This document shows, piece by piece, positions 10,470-21,990 of a DNA stretch of 64,000 bases; position 1 is the first letter of the stretch; every line of letters begins with the position of its first letter. This stretch comes from Gentiana macrophylla. Its lineage: Eukaryota > Streptophyta > Magnoliopsida > Gentianales > Gentianaceae. The notes under the pieces are model-generated. The model saw only the letters and a list, made by a program, of their open reading frames with translations, was not told the origin of the DNA and made no database searches. Location of the stretch: the NCBI GenBank assembly GCA_026214975.1, contig JAOBSW010000463.1, positions 310,001 through 374,000 on the forward strand, written 5' to 3'. Made by a program: the position numbers and the translations under genes.

Positions 10470-11340
10470 GAGAAAAGGGGTGATTTGAGAAATGATTTGG
10501 GAAGAGCTGATGGTGTTGGAGAAAAGGATGATTCGAGAAATGATTTTTCTACTTAGTTTGATGTTATCCGATGTCATACGTTCGGTCTATATATATAAGA
10601 CCACCAAAACAAAATAATAAATAATAAAAAAGAGATTTGTAGAGTGATTTCTTGGAAATAAATTTCCTCAAATATGTAAAATTTTTAATTTCTAATGTTC
10701 TTTCACCGTATTTTGTGATAGGAAACAAATCTCTTTATGTTATCAATTCATGGTTCATGTCACTAAGTCATGTAGAATAGGAAAGATGGGGTAGAATTCA
10801 CTTCCTTCTTAGTATGGTACATTTGAAAGGATGGACATGTATATGGAAATATATACACCTATTCTTAATTGGGACACACGACTAAATCGATTTAATATGT
10901 TAAGTAATCTATACCATAATACGACATGCAGTGTTTATTGCTTCCAAGGAAATTGATTGGAGAATTGGAATTTATAATTTGATAGTTCTCCCAGAGCAAA
11001 CATAATGGGGAAAAGAGTATGCATTTACAAACACTGTATTTGTGATATAAAACTAATCGTGGGGTGTTGGAGTTTCGAGACTTGGAGTATTCGCCGGAAG
11101 AAAAATATTATTTTGCCACAGTTGTAGCCAGAGTACCGCGACAAATTAGAAAAACTATGTATATATAAGCTGGGGCGGATACGGTATTTTTGTTAAGCGG
11201 GGCCCATAAATGTTTTACGAGTTTTTTCAACGGTGTTCATAAGTGTTTTTCTAAATAAACTCTAGTAATTTATCCTTTTAACAGTGTACACATGGGTCAA
11301 TTGCATAGTTACGACGCATGCTTTAATTCTAATACAGGAA
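10470..11340. other. AT-rich stretch without recognised genes
   Basis: No coding similarity seen. A short direct repeat (GGAGAAAAGGNTGATTYGAGAAATGATTT-like) occurs at about 10468-10498 and 10519-10549. TATATATAAG boxes lie at 10593-10602 and 11160-11169. It could hold upstream introns or flank of the HD-ZIP IV copy, but nothing supports a specific call. Confidence 0.4.
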
Positions 11341-12516
11341 AGAGAGATGAAATCTAATTTAAAGGACATACTACACACGATGCAAGACTATGAATAGGAT
11401 ATATGATCAACAAAAACAAGAAAGAATGTTAGTGAGGCCAGTTGTACTCCTACAATGCAAGTTAAGTTTATGCGTGTTAAAATACAGAATTAAGCCAATG
11501 TCTTCCTTTTGTAGGTAACCCGGCCTTAGCTACAAGCTTGGATTTATGTTTGAGCATTGTCCCATCTTGTTTCATTTTTAACATGAAAATCCATCTATTT
11601 CCCACTATGTGTTGTCCCTCTCTTGGTGTTACAAAGTCCCAATTAATTTTTTCCATTGTAGTTGAGATGAAGCCTTAGATACGGAAGATGGTTTGGCATT
11701 GGCAGCAAATACTGATTGTGAGACAAGAGTGAAGATATTCTAATGTTTGAACACTTCACTTGTTGACCTTGTGCATGTGATGAGATAGTGAAAGAGAAAA
11801 TTTTGTGCTGTTATCAGTGGAGGACTAGTTGCAGAATATGGTGTAAAGGATGAAACAAATGAGTGTGATGAGCAGGTAAAGATGAGTGATGTGCAGTTTA
11901 TGGACTGTGAGCAGGGCTATGAGGTGTTCTAAGAGAAGAATCATTACCTCCACAGATGAACAATGCACCACTGATGGTTGTTGGTTAAATTATTAATAGA
12001 TGGTATGTAGCATAATGTGGAAAATCTAGAGACGCAATAGGGTCAGACTGTACAATGACAAGACAAAAGCGTGAAGGATGCATAAGAGGGTAAGGACTCT
12101 CATTCTTATTGAAGGAAACATCTCTAGACGCATACACTTTCTTGGATGGAGTCATGCATTTGTGTCCTTTGTGAGTATGACTCGGACCAAGATAAACACA
12201 TTTTTTGGGTAAGATAATAATGAACCTTATGAGTGTGGATAAGTCTTAAATAAGGAAAGCAGGAACATCTAAAGGTCTTAATCATTGAGTAATCAGGTAT
12301 TTTATTGTAGAGTCTTTTAAAAGGAGAAACATTGTTTAAAATAGGTGATCTAGTACATTAATGTGGTTAACAGCATGACTAAAACTATCCCACCGATATT
12401 TTTGAGGTAAGGAGGCTTGAGCAAGAAAAGTAAAACATGTTTCAACTATATGTATGTGCTTCCTCTCAGCTCTACCATTTTGCTCATATATCTGTGGGCA
12501 ATGATGTCTGAATTTG
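11341..12516 (-). pseudogene. Copia M2 pol fragment (RT N-terminus and integrase C-terminus), copy a
   Basis: On the minus strand 11500-11660 gives the start of a copia RT (INWDFVTP, GQHIVGNRWIFMLKMKQDG, KHKSKLVAK), and 12090-12516 gives the end of the integrase core and its C-terminal region (KCMTPSKKVYASRDVSF; LPQKYRWDSF). Frameshifts throughout. The same block recurs at 47318-48170; together they form a tandem duplication with the CACTA element inserted at the start of the second copy. The sequence at 11382-11398 is the unoccupied version of the CACTA target. Confidence 0.7.
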
Positions 12517-12696
12517 ATACAAAATCAAGCAGGTAAGGGTTAAAGAACAAAATTTTCCACCCGATCTGATCGGTGAGCAGTTTTAATTTTAAAATCAAAA
12601 TGGTTTTCAACAAGATTTTTAAAGTTTTAAAGGATGAATTCAAGTGAACCTACTATAGTCTTCCATAAAAGGACATACTACACACGATGCAAGAGT
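12517..12696. other. Flank of the CACTA element, no gene seen
   Basis: The copia similarity stops at about 12516. The remaining 180 bp is AT-rich with no recognised coding content until the duplicated phrase GGACATACTACACACGATGC (12671-12690), which also lies at 11364-11383 and marks the start of the second tandem copy. AGT at 12694-12696 is the left half of the CACTA target duplication. Confidence 0.5.
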
Positions 12697-13170
12697 CACT
12701 ACAAGAAAAATAGGATTTAGTGACACTGAAAAACGCCTTTAAAAGTAACGTATGGAGGCGCTTGAGTCTGGAAGTGACGTTTTCAAGCGCCACTAGTTCT
12801 CCTGTCTCTATAGCTGAAACTACTTTTTGATACTTTAAGAAGCGCCTCCTCAGATCCTTTTTTGATACTTTAAGAAGCGTCTCTTTAGATGCTTTTTTGA
12901 TACTTTAAGAAGCGCCTCATTAGATGCTTTTGATACCTTAAGAAGCGCCTCATTAGATGCTTTTGATACCTTAAGAAGCGCCTCATTAAGTTCTTAACGA
13001 TGCAATCTAAAACGCCTCAAAATTATCAAAATAAATACACTCACAAAGTGACTCTAAAGCTACACAATTGATACGTTAAGAAAAGCCTCCACAGGCATTT
13101 ATTGGACACATTGAAAAACGTCTCCACAGGCATTTATTGGACACGTTGGAAAACGCCACAACAGCCATTT
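12697..13170. repeat. CACTA left terminus and subterminal repeats
   Basis: Behind the TIR lies a run of subterminal repeats: at least five copies of a 35-45 bp unit with core GATACYTTAAGAAGCGCCTC (about 12817-12990), then variants with TTGRAAAACGYCWCMACAG cores (about 13105-13165). Subterminal arrays are the binding sites for the regulatory transposition protein in En/Spm elements. Confidence 0.75.
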
Positions 13171-14030
13171 AGTTATTACATAAAAATAAACCAAAAAGTC
13201 ATACAGATGCCAAAGCAAAAGTCCAAATATGGATACCATCAGCTTCAATAATAAAATGACAAGTAAATCATCTCCTTTCCACTATAAGTTTAAAATAAGG
13301 CAAGTGTTAAACTCAAACTAAATATGAGAATGAACTTATAGGATCAGCCGAGGCATCAATCAACATAGTTTCAAGCTTATACTCTTCATTGTCCTGCAAT
13401 ATTTGAAATCACAACTTTCATTTGCTTCATTTTCAATCATTAAACACTCATGTTATGTGTTCAGAAAACAAGATTTGAACATTGATAAGCAAAACAGTGC
13501 AACCAGAATGAACAAGTCCGGACAGAATAAATAAGATCCAAAATAAGATCAAGGTAGATGCAGATGCAAAACAGTGCAACCAAAGTTATTATTGAAACTT
13601 TTCTGGGGCTCAAAACAGAGTTATTATTGCAGGTCACTTAGCATAACATGAGTTATTATTGTAGGTCACAATATTTGAAATTAGCACAGAAACACTAAAG
13701 TCGATATGAGTAGAAGAAACTTATAACCAATAAAAATTGCATGGTTTCTATAACAGATCGTAACCGAACACAAGTCTAATATGCACATGTAAATTACCGT
13801 CACTTCTATAAAGCTTAGACCGAACAGAAGTAAATTAATTACCATATTTAAGTACTTCAACATGTAAATTGGTAAGAAGTTCTAAGAATTCAGATGTCTC
13901 TCACCAATGTGATTCCATTGCCTAACGTCCTCCATCCGCAGCATCACTCTTCTTCGGCACTAAACACCTATGATATAGAATAAAATGAATAAATTATGTC
14001 TGAAATGACACAAAATTGCAGTAATAAAAA
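13171..14030. other. CACTA 3' non-coding region
   Basis: AT-rich sequence between the subterminal repeats and the last recognised exon of the En/Spm-type gene. Short repeated phrases (CAAAACAGTGCAACCA at about 13491 and 13566) occur. No coding similarity recognised; probably 3' UTR or intron. Confidence 0.4.
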
Positions 14031-14032
14031 GT

Positions 14033-14935
14033 TCAAATCATTAAACATACCAAACGCTTTGGCCAAGCAACCTGAATTCCTACAACGTCACCAATTGTTT
14101 CAAACATATCAAATGGTCGAATCAACTCTTCTAAAGGATCGACCTGCACTTGAACCAATATCGAACACCAGCCTTTACCCAACACTTGACCTCCAACCAC
14201 ACAAGTCGGGTCTAGAGATTGCAAAATTCCTTCGGCAACAATTTTTGAAGCATTGTAAAAGCTTTTCATAGCAACAAAAGTATTGACCTAGGATATAGCC
14301 ATACAATATAATTAGTAGTGCCCCACAAAACATAAAAGCAGATTCTTAAACAGAACAAAAGGTGTACTTGAGATTGATAAACAATGGACTCAGAATCACA
14401 ACACCTAACACAATGGCATATTACACTTCTTTATCATGCATTCATGCATTCTCACTTTTCATGCATACTGCACATTTCATATCACATGCACTTATCACTC
14501 TGCATTTTCCATGCATTTAATTAGATAGCTTTAATTAGGTAATTTTATTTGGATAGAATATACATACATCTTCCTGCTACAGGGAAAGCATGTGAAATTG
14601 ACTAACCTATTTCACAATATTTGATCTCTTTTCACATACCAAGGGCCTTTTACAACCATAGAATATGGTGTTTTTATTTTTATTTTTTTGCAGATGTTTA
14701 ACATAAGTGATTTTCAAGTACTGAAACATAAGCTACTAAAGGTTCACTAAAGAGATTTTTAACAGTAGGTTGTTGTTGTACTGAAACTAACAGACTAAGC
14801 TAAATCATAACAGTACAAAAAATACGTACCTGCAGTGGTCGACTAGTTTGCACATGTTCTTTGGACGAGATGAAAGTGAGAAGCGAGATGAGGTGCCTCT
14901 TTGATTCAGAATCGCACGGATTTCCGCCAGCTCAT
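14033..14935 (-). pseudogene. CACTA Ptta/En/Spm-type protein, C-terminal exons
   Basis: Exon 14290-14035 (minus) encodes VAEGILQSLDPTCVVGG, LGKGWCSILVQVQV and LIRPFDMFETIGDVVG, the characteristic C-terminal block of plant CACTA proteins. Exon 14935-14826 encodes ELAEIRAILNQRGTSS and continues in frame from the exon at 25811-25572 on the other side of element A, which interrupts the codons at the CTCAT target. The region between these exons (14300-14825) looks like an intron with a T-rich tract. The protein family is thought to bind element ends; this copy is disrupted. Confidence 0.75.
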
Positions 14936-16529
14936 TGATGGAGGTCAAGTTAAATTATTAACTCGAGACCTACTAACCCACTAGCAAGAGAACTAGGTTC
15001 AATTGTAGTATAGCCAGACAGAGTCGAGGTCGATCCCACAGAGACTCGGCACAAATAAAACACAACTTACTTTATCAGACTTGAATTGAAAGGGCGGTCT
15101 ACGACCAACTAAATGCTGTAAATAAAATAGCGACAACCACAAGACACAAAATACCACAAAGACAAATCAAAGACTACTAAAACACGGATAATACGGTTGA
15201 TATTATCTAGACAAATAGTATTGATTACGCTAGTAGATCATAACTCCCCCATGTGAATTAGGTTGATAACGAGACAAAACAACCGTTCAAGATTAATTAT
15301 TATGACTACGGGAGTCATCCCACAAGGTAGATTTAGCTCCGGTTAGGCCATCTAAATCATCGTGCCTCCATTACGTGACTTCGCTTTTTAATGCCTCCAT
15401 CTCATATAACCCGACACAATTATGTAACTAGGGATGCCGGTATAAACCGTAACCTCATCTAAGCAACATTCCTATGGTTAGGCGTACTTCTTAGATGCCG
15501 ATTCAATCTATATCCTAAGTAACAATCACTTTTTGAGTTTCATGTTAAATTATGATGACGAATAATTAAGTTGATCGAGTTTAATTGCTCGTTTAAATTC
15601 CAAATCGAGAGAATCGGCGTAGTCGAAGCCGATCATGATATTGCCCTACACCTTACCACACTCGTCGATCGACCGAAAAGCGGCTTTCGGACGACCGGTG
15701 ACACGTCTAAGTCGACCGAACACGATTACGTGCCGGAACAAATCATGATTACTTCTTAACGTTTCTAACCTAAGCACATGGGTTCGTAAATAAATCTACA
15801 TCACGCAATCAATACAAATAAAACTACTCCATAATAAAATATATCGAGATCTACAAATAAAGATTGCATAATTGAATAGTCATACCCTCGAAGGCGAGAG
15901 TGACTCCCACTCTTTAATGCGCCCCTAATCGGAGAATCCGGCGAATCCACAATGTACGAACATAAAGAAAAGAAAAGAAAACTAAAACTTAAATTGCATA
16001 AATTGTTTTGTGTTGTAGTGGTGTGTCTTCTCAATTTCGTATTTCTTTGTTTATATAGGAGTTGTAGCCGACATAGGAGAATCCGAGAAGATTGACACGC
16101 ATTTATCACCTTAGGCTTGGGTGACCGAACCGTTACGCTCGGTCGACCGAATGGCATGGCACGGTCGACCGAGCCACCTTCTCTACGCGTTTTCAATTTG
16201 GCTCCGTCTGACTTGTTCCCCACTTCACTCGTTTGTGCTGATCTGATTAATCTTTTCTTCAATGCTCCGATTTTCTTCTCTTTTATCTTGAGATCTCCTG
16301 ATTGTGTGATAATTATCTTCCCGATTTATCATGATCTGCAAAATCAGCTTTTATCACACAATTAATTGCTCTTTTATAATAAAAACAGCTAAATACCAAT
16401 TATCATATTAATAATCACTTATCATTAAATAATAAATATAAACACGTGATTAAATATGAAATATATATAATTAACTCCGATTTAAGGTTATAATTGATGA
16501 CATAAATAGGTATATTTTAACCGTCATCA
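14936..16529 (-). repeat. 3' LTR of element A
   Basis: Bounded by TGATGGAGG and CCGTCATCA on the plus strand. It nearly matches 23982-25571 but with scattered substitutions and 1-4 bp indels, notably in the GTCGACC motifs (15668-15720 and 16130-16175). The TATA box (minus-strand CTATATAAAC) is at about 16048-16058. The U5 box GTAGTATAG/GGTCGATCCCAC is at 15005-15039. Confidence 0.93.
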
Positions 16530-16549
16530 AAATGCCCCCCACTTAAACT
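16530..16549 (-). promoter_or_regulatory. Polypurine tract of element A
   Basis: The minus strand reads AAGTGGGGGGCATTT directly before the 3' LTR. It is the expected primer for plus-strand DNA synthesis; C has the equivalent AAGTGGGGTAGT and B AAGTGGGGGTAGT. Confidence 0.8.
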
Positions 16550-18000
16550 TTGCTTCGTCCCGAACAAAGCATCAACCAGTTATTTCCCAAGACAACGTTT
16601 TCTGTGGTCAACTCATACTTACACAAGAAACCCGAGTCAACTCATACCAGTCATGCTCATAAGATAAGCATTATCCACTACTCGCTATGAATCGAAGTGA
16701 TTGTGTGCATGTGCGTTGGTTTTATATAAATGTAGCCGATTTAGAGTTTATGCGAGACTTCATATCTAAATTCACCAACATCAGCATTCATACTTCTTAT
16801 GCCTCGCAATGGTTAAAGCACTAGAACAATAAGCAAGAGCGTATCTATAGGGTTTTTGGACTTGGAGACCGAGTACTACTCGAAGCCTCTAAAAATTAAT
16901 ATTTTCAATTTTTGCATATGTTTCGAATACTACTAATCTCAAGGAAGAAAACTTTTAATGAGTATCTCCTATCTTAGATCATGCATAGCACCGAATATTA
17001 CCACAGCAAGCGCAGGCTACTTTGGTAATTTTTCTACAAGCCCAGTGTTTTAATGCATTGTCAAAACACAGGTACGTCCCAAGCTTATTACTCCGCTCTT
17101 GTTGGCTAGAAGATCAGAATACATTAGTCGACAAATATCGACATTAGGTCCTCATAACCACTTATCTACGCATTGTACACATACTTCTTTCAATTATTAT
17201 AACTCATGCGGTACTAAGCGATTCACATGTCGAGTAATTGAACAATACCTAACTACTTGCAATTGTTGGCATGAATATCCTTAAGTCTACTAACAATTTA
17301 TCGCAAAAGTATAATATGACTACATTACTCACGCAACTTGGTTCATGTCCTATTAATTCTAAGTATAAGAACTTCACAAGTTTAAAGTGCGAGTTAAACA
17401 ACTTGGCATTTATCCATAAAAATTTTAAAATTTGGCTCAATATTGTCTCGAGTGTACCGCTTCCCTTGAGCGCAACATATAGCACAATATACATATATAT
17501 AGCTAAGTCCCCGCCTTTACTTAAACATGGCATTGTCCTCAATGACAAAAATAAATGAGTTCAAGATGAAAGACTTAGCTCTGGAAACGGCTCCCAAGTA
17601 AAGGAACAATATCGGAGTAATCATCGGCAAAGCGTGGAGAGAGAGACACATCTGTATAAACAAACAAGCTCCACGAAATCGTCAAATACCATGTCTATGG
17701 AAGTTATAAAATAATGTGGCGATAATTAGATATAGATATCTAAAAGCGATTTAAGCCACTTTACTTTATACCGCCATGGACAAGACCAAAAGGATTTAAA
17801 CCTAAATAAAAAAACTCACATGACGGCTATCAAGGAAAAACCTCGTTTATTCGAACTTAGACTCGAACATGGCGAGATGAAAAAAAAAACCGTGATAGGC
17901 GCATGCTACTTTATTAAAAAGAAAAACAAAAGATAGTTATAGGTAGTAGTTCTAAATTTAAAGTCGCTAGCTCGACTCGGCTCAAGATGGTTTATTCATA
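16550..18000 (-). other. Element A 3' non-coding spacer
   Basis: About 1.45 kb between integrase and polypurine tract without recognised coding sequence. Athila-type elements often carry an env-like ORF here; none is visible. About 1.1 kb of it (16535-17620) aligns by eye with 56313-57445 of element C, for example the phrases CGTCCCGAACAAAGCATCAA, AGTCATGCTCATAAGATA and GGGTTTTTGGACTTGGAGAC. Confidence 0.75.
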
Positions 18001-19400
18001 GGCAGGGTCCTCGAGGTACAAGACTTCCTCCTCGACCTCTCGGCGGCAGCCCGTGATAATGCTTAATACGATGTCCATTGACCACAAATCTGGACTCGTC
18101 TTTGAAATTGAATAATTCCACCGCTCAGGAATGAAAAACTCGTTGTACTTGAAATGGGCCACACCATCTTGATTTTAACTTGCCCGGAAAGAGCCTTAAG
18201 CGCGAGTTGTGCAGAGAGACCAGATCACCCTCTTGAAAGGTCCTATCTAGAATCTTTTGTCATGGAACTTCTTCGTGCGCTCCTTGAAAATTTTGGCATT
18301 CTCGTATGCCTCTAAACGAAACTCCTCCAGCGAGTCAATTCTAACATCCTCTTTTCACCGCCAACGTCTCATCAAAATTTAGCATTCGTGTGTTGCCCAC
18401 ATGGCCCGGTGCTCAGTTCCACGAGTAGATGACATGCTTTTCCAAAAACAATCCTATACGGTGACATTCCAATCGAGGTTTTATATGCGATCCTATATGC
18501 CCATAAAGCGTCGTCTAAGCGTAACGACCAATCCTTCCTAGTTGTATTGACAGTTTTCTCCAGGATACGCTTGATTTCTCGATTGGTGACTTCTACCTGT
18601 CCACTAGTCTGGGGGTGATATGCGGTTGCTAGCTTATGTCGAACCCCATACTTAATCATCAGCCTTTCAAAAGGTTTATTACAAAAATGACTACCATTGT
18701 CGCTTATAATCGCCCTCGGCGTCCCAAACCTTGTAAAAATATTCTTTTTCAAGAATCTAACCACAACCCTAGCATCGTTAGTAGGGGAAGCAATGGCCTC
18801 AACCCATTTGGATACATAATCAACAAAGAACTAAGATGTATCGGTTAGATAATGATGAAGTGAAGGGCCCAACGAAATCTATTCCCCAAACATCAAAAAG
18901 TTCTACTTCTAAGATACTCTTGAGTGGCATCTCATTCCTCCGAGAAATATTACTGTCATTTGACAAGCATGACATCCTCTTGCATATTGGTGTGCATCTT
19001 TAAACAATGTCGGCCAATAAAAACCGCATTGGAGGACCTTGGCCGCATGATTTTATCTCCCCGTAGTGTCCCCAACTTCATACGAATGACAATGCTTCAG
19101 GATATCATTATACTCTTCCTCGGCACACATCTTGAAAAACATTATCGAGATCCTAGCTTAAACAAATAAGGCTCATCCCAATAATAGTGTCTAAGATCTT
19201 TAAAGAATTTTTCCTTTCTTGGACAAAGTGAGATTCGGTGGCGGTACTTTATGGAGAGATAATTGACAAACAAACTAAACCACGGTTGTTTCTTCTCCTT
19301 CACAACCTCTATTCGCGAAGAAAGCTGCAGCACAATCATCATGTCCTCCGATGGTGGTGATGGAGAAAAGTTGTTCATCGGGAAAAGATTCTCCTATTTG
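18001..19400 (-). pseudogene. Element A integrase
   Basis: Minus strand, from the zinc-binding N-terminus (RHYYWDEPYLFKLG, about 19155-19195) through the core: [12 protein letters not shown] (about 18790-18825, first Asp), [13 protein letters not shown] (about 18670-18710, second Asp) and [20 protein letters not shown] (about 18560-18615, Glu), then [28 protein letters not shown]. The C-terminal domain ([18 protein letters not shown]) is at about 18180-18240. The catalytic triad is present, but frameshifts near 18365, 18765 and 19140 break the frame. Confidence 0.88.
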
Positions 19401-21069
19401 AGGCAATTCCTCACCATCCTCTAAGCCTAGAAGCGCGACAGATGATCGGCCACCACGTTCTCACTTCCTTTCTTATCTCGGATTTCTACGTCAAATTCTT
19501 GCGGCAGTAGAATCCATCTCAACGATCTCGGCTTTGAATCTTGCTTTGCTAGGAGATACTTAAGAGCCGCATGGTCAGATCCATCTGGTGACTTTAGATC
19601 CTACTAAGTACGATCTAAACTTGTCAAAAGCAAAGATAACGACCAAAAGCTCCTTCTCCGTTGTGGCGTAATTTCTTTGGGCAGCATTCAAAGTCCGGCT
19701 TGCATAATAAATGGGCCTAAAAATCTTATCCTTTCTTTGACCCAAAGCGGCGCCAACAACAGTATCACTTGCATCACACATCAGTTCAAAGCGGAAGATC
19801 CCAATCCGGTGCGACTAGAACGGGTGCGATAATCAATCTACTTTTTATTTCGTTGAAGGCTTTTATGCACTCATTAGAAAACACGAATGGTACATCCTTG
19901 GCCAATAATTCGGTAAGAGGTTGCAGAGATTAGGGAAAAGTCCTTGATAAACCTACGATAAAATCCGGCGTGGCCTAAAAACCTCGCAAAGTTTTAAGAT
20001 TAGTAGGTGGAGGTAGTTTCTCGATCACCTCGACTTTAGCTCTATCCACCTCTATACCGTTCTTGGATATGCGGTGACCTAGTACTATACCTTCCGTAAC
20101 CATCAAATGACACTTCTCCCGATTAAGCACAAGATTAGTCTCTTCACATCTCTTCAACACTCGTGCTAGATGTGTGAGACATGAATCAAATCGTCTCCAA
20201 ATACGGAGAAATCATCCATAAAGATTTCCAAGAAATCTTCCACCATGTCCATAAGCAGTGACATCATACACCGTTGAAATGTCGCGGGGGCGTTGCACAA
20301 TCCAAATGGCATTCGATTATAAGCAAATGTCCCATATGGGCATGTAAATGTCGTTTTCTCACGATCCTCGGGTGAGATGTGGATTTGATAGTATCCTGAA
20401 TACCCGTCAAGAAAACAATAGAAAGCATGCCCATTTCGGTCTCTCGAGCATTTGATCGATGAAGGAAGAGGAAAGTGGTCCTTACGAAGTTGCGTCATTT
20501 AGTTTCCTAAAGTCTATGCACACTCGATGACCGGTGATTAGCCTCACAGGAATTAACTCATTCAACTCATTGGCTTGCACCGTCAATCCTCCCTTCTTGG
20601 GAACTACGTGGATAGGGCTTACCCATTCGCTATCAGCAATTGGAAATATAATTCCCATTTCTAGCATTTTTATAACCTCATCCCTAACCACGTCCTTTAA
20701 TTGCGGGTTAAACGCCTCGAGGTTGTGCAACCGCTTTCTTTTCGAAGGGTCCACGGAGATCTTGTGCATACATACGCTAGGACTAATGCCCTTGGCGTCG
20801 GCTATGGTCCATCCAAATGCTCCGCGGTACTCTCTCAGAACTCTCATTAGTTTCTCCTCTTGTAAGTCCGTCAAGGATGAAGATATAATTAGCGGCAAAG
20901 TCTCATCTTGAAGAAATACATACTTCAAATTCGCAGGAAGAGGTTTTAAAGTCAAATTTGTGGGAGGTTCTTCCAAAGAGGTCTTCAGCTTTTGACCGGT
21001 GAGTTTGAGTTCAAAGTATTTATGCCACGTTGGTCTATGATAGAATCTTTCAACCTCCATAGCAAACAC
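19401..21069 (-). pseudogene. Element A reverse transcriptase and RNase H
   Basis: Minus strand. The RT runs from a linker (YVFLQDETLPLIISSSL) into VIKMLEMGIIFPIADSEWVS and CIDFRKLNDAT (20482-21069), DGYSGYYQIHISPEDREKTTF, PFGLCNAPATFQRCM and FMDDFSVFGD (20166-20498), then VLGHRISKNGIEVDRAKVEV (19975-20160). RNase H begins CDASDTVVGAALGQR and includes TTEKELLVV (19575-19781), giving catalytic Asp and Glu. FMDD replaces YVDD as is usual in the Athila group. Frameshifts separate the pieces; roughly 3-5 indels would have to be undone for a single frame, so it is inactive. Confidence 0.9.
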
Positions 21070-21990
21070 TTACTTCCTCTACAGGCCTTGGGATTCCTCT
21101 ACTACATCCTGGCCATATCATCTTCTCCTCCTCACTACTTATGTACTTGACTTCATCCTCTTCTTCCAAGACAGCTTCCAAGAAATCCTTGATACTTTCA
21201 TGTTGTTGAAATTCTTGAACGATCCTATCAATGGAATCCAACATGAAACATGCATCTTCTCCATCATCAGGTTGCTTCATAGTATCAAAGACATTGAATG
21301 CAACTCTCTCTTCGTTCACTCTCAATACCAACTCGCCTTTGTAAACATCAATTAGCGTTCTACTAGTGGCCATGAAAGGTCTCCACAATATCAATGGCAC
21401 TTGCCGTAGTTAGCTTCCATATCTAATACCACAAAGTCGACAGGGAATACAAACTTTTCAACCCCCTAACTAGCACATCCTCAACCACCCCACACGGTTC
21501 CTTGTGTAAGCGGTCAGCTAATTGCAGTGTGATTGAGGTCTTCTTAAGATCTTTCATGCCTAGTTTCCGAAAAATAGATAGTGGCATCAGGTTCACACTT
21601 GCTCCTAGATCACACAAAGCTTTGTTCAGACATACGTTACCTATGGTGCAGGGAATGAGAAAACTTCCCGGATCTTTGCATTTCGGGGGTAACTTATGTT
21701 GAAGAATGGCTGAGCACTCCTCATTAAGGCATATGGTCTACAAATCTAGAAGTTTCCTTTTAGTGGAGACGGCGTCTTTTAAAAACTTGGTGTACTCAGG
21801 CATTTCAGCTAGTGCTTCAACTAGGGGTATATTGATTTGCAACTTACTAAACATATCCACGAACTTCTTATACCTCTTATTATCAAACTTAGGTTTCGGC
21901 TTTGGTGGAGGATAAGGTAGAGTTGAAGGATCGACATCAGTGAAAATTGGGTACTTATTATCAAAAGTTCAACTCACAGGGCGGCGAGGT
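21070..21990 (-). pseudogene. Element A protease and flanking linker
   Basis: The aspartic protease is seen at 21423-21660: CDLGASVNLMPLSIFRKLG with the DLGA form of the D-S/T-G active site that is usual in this lineage, then TSITLQLADRL. Downstream 21050-21400 gives LILWRPFMATSRTLIDVYKG and VAFNVFDTMKQPDDGEDACFM, the linker to RT. Upstream 21706-21990 (minus) is the gag-protease linker. Indels at about 21415 and 21620 interrupt it. Confidence 0.85.

Noticed and set aside
15005..15040. A real tRNA gene at the U5 box
   Set aside because: Only the A-box-like and T-arm-like blocks are present, 15-16 bases apart; there is no anticodon arm or acceptor stem.
18372..18764. Integrase of element A as a functional gene
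   Set aside because: The catalytic triad can be read but the frame is broken before and after, and RT and gag carry several indels.
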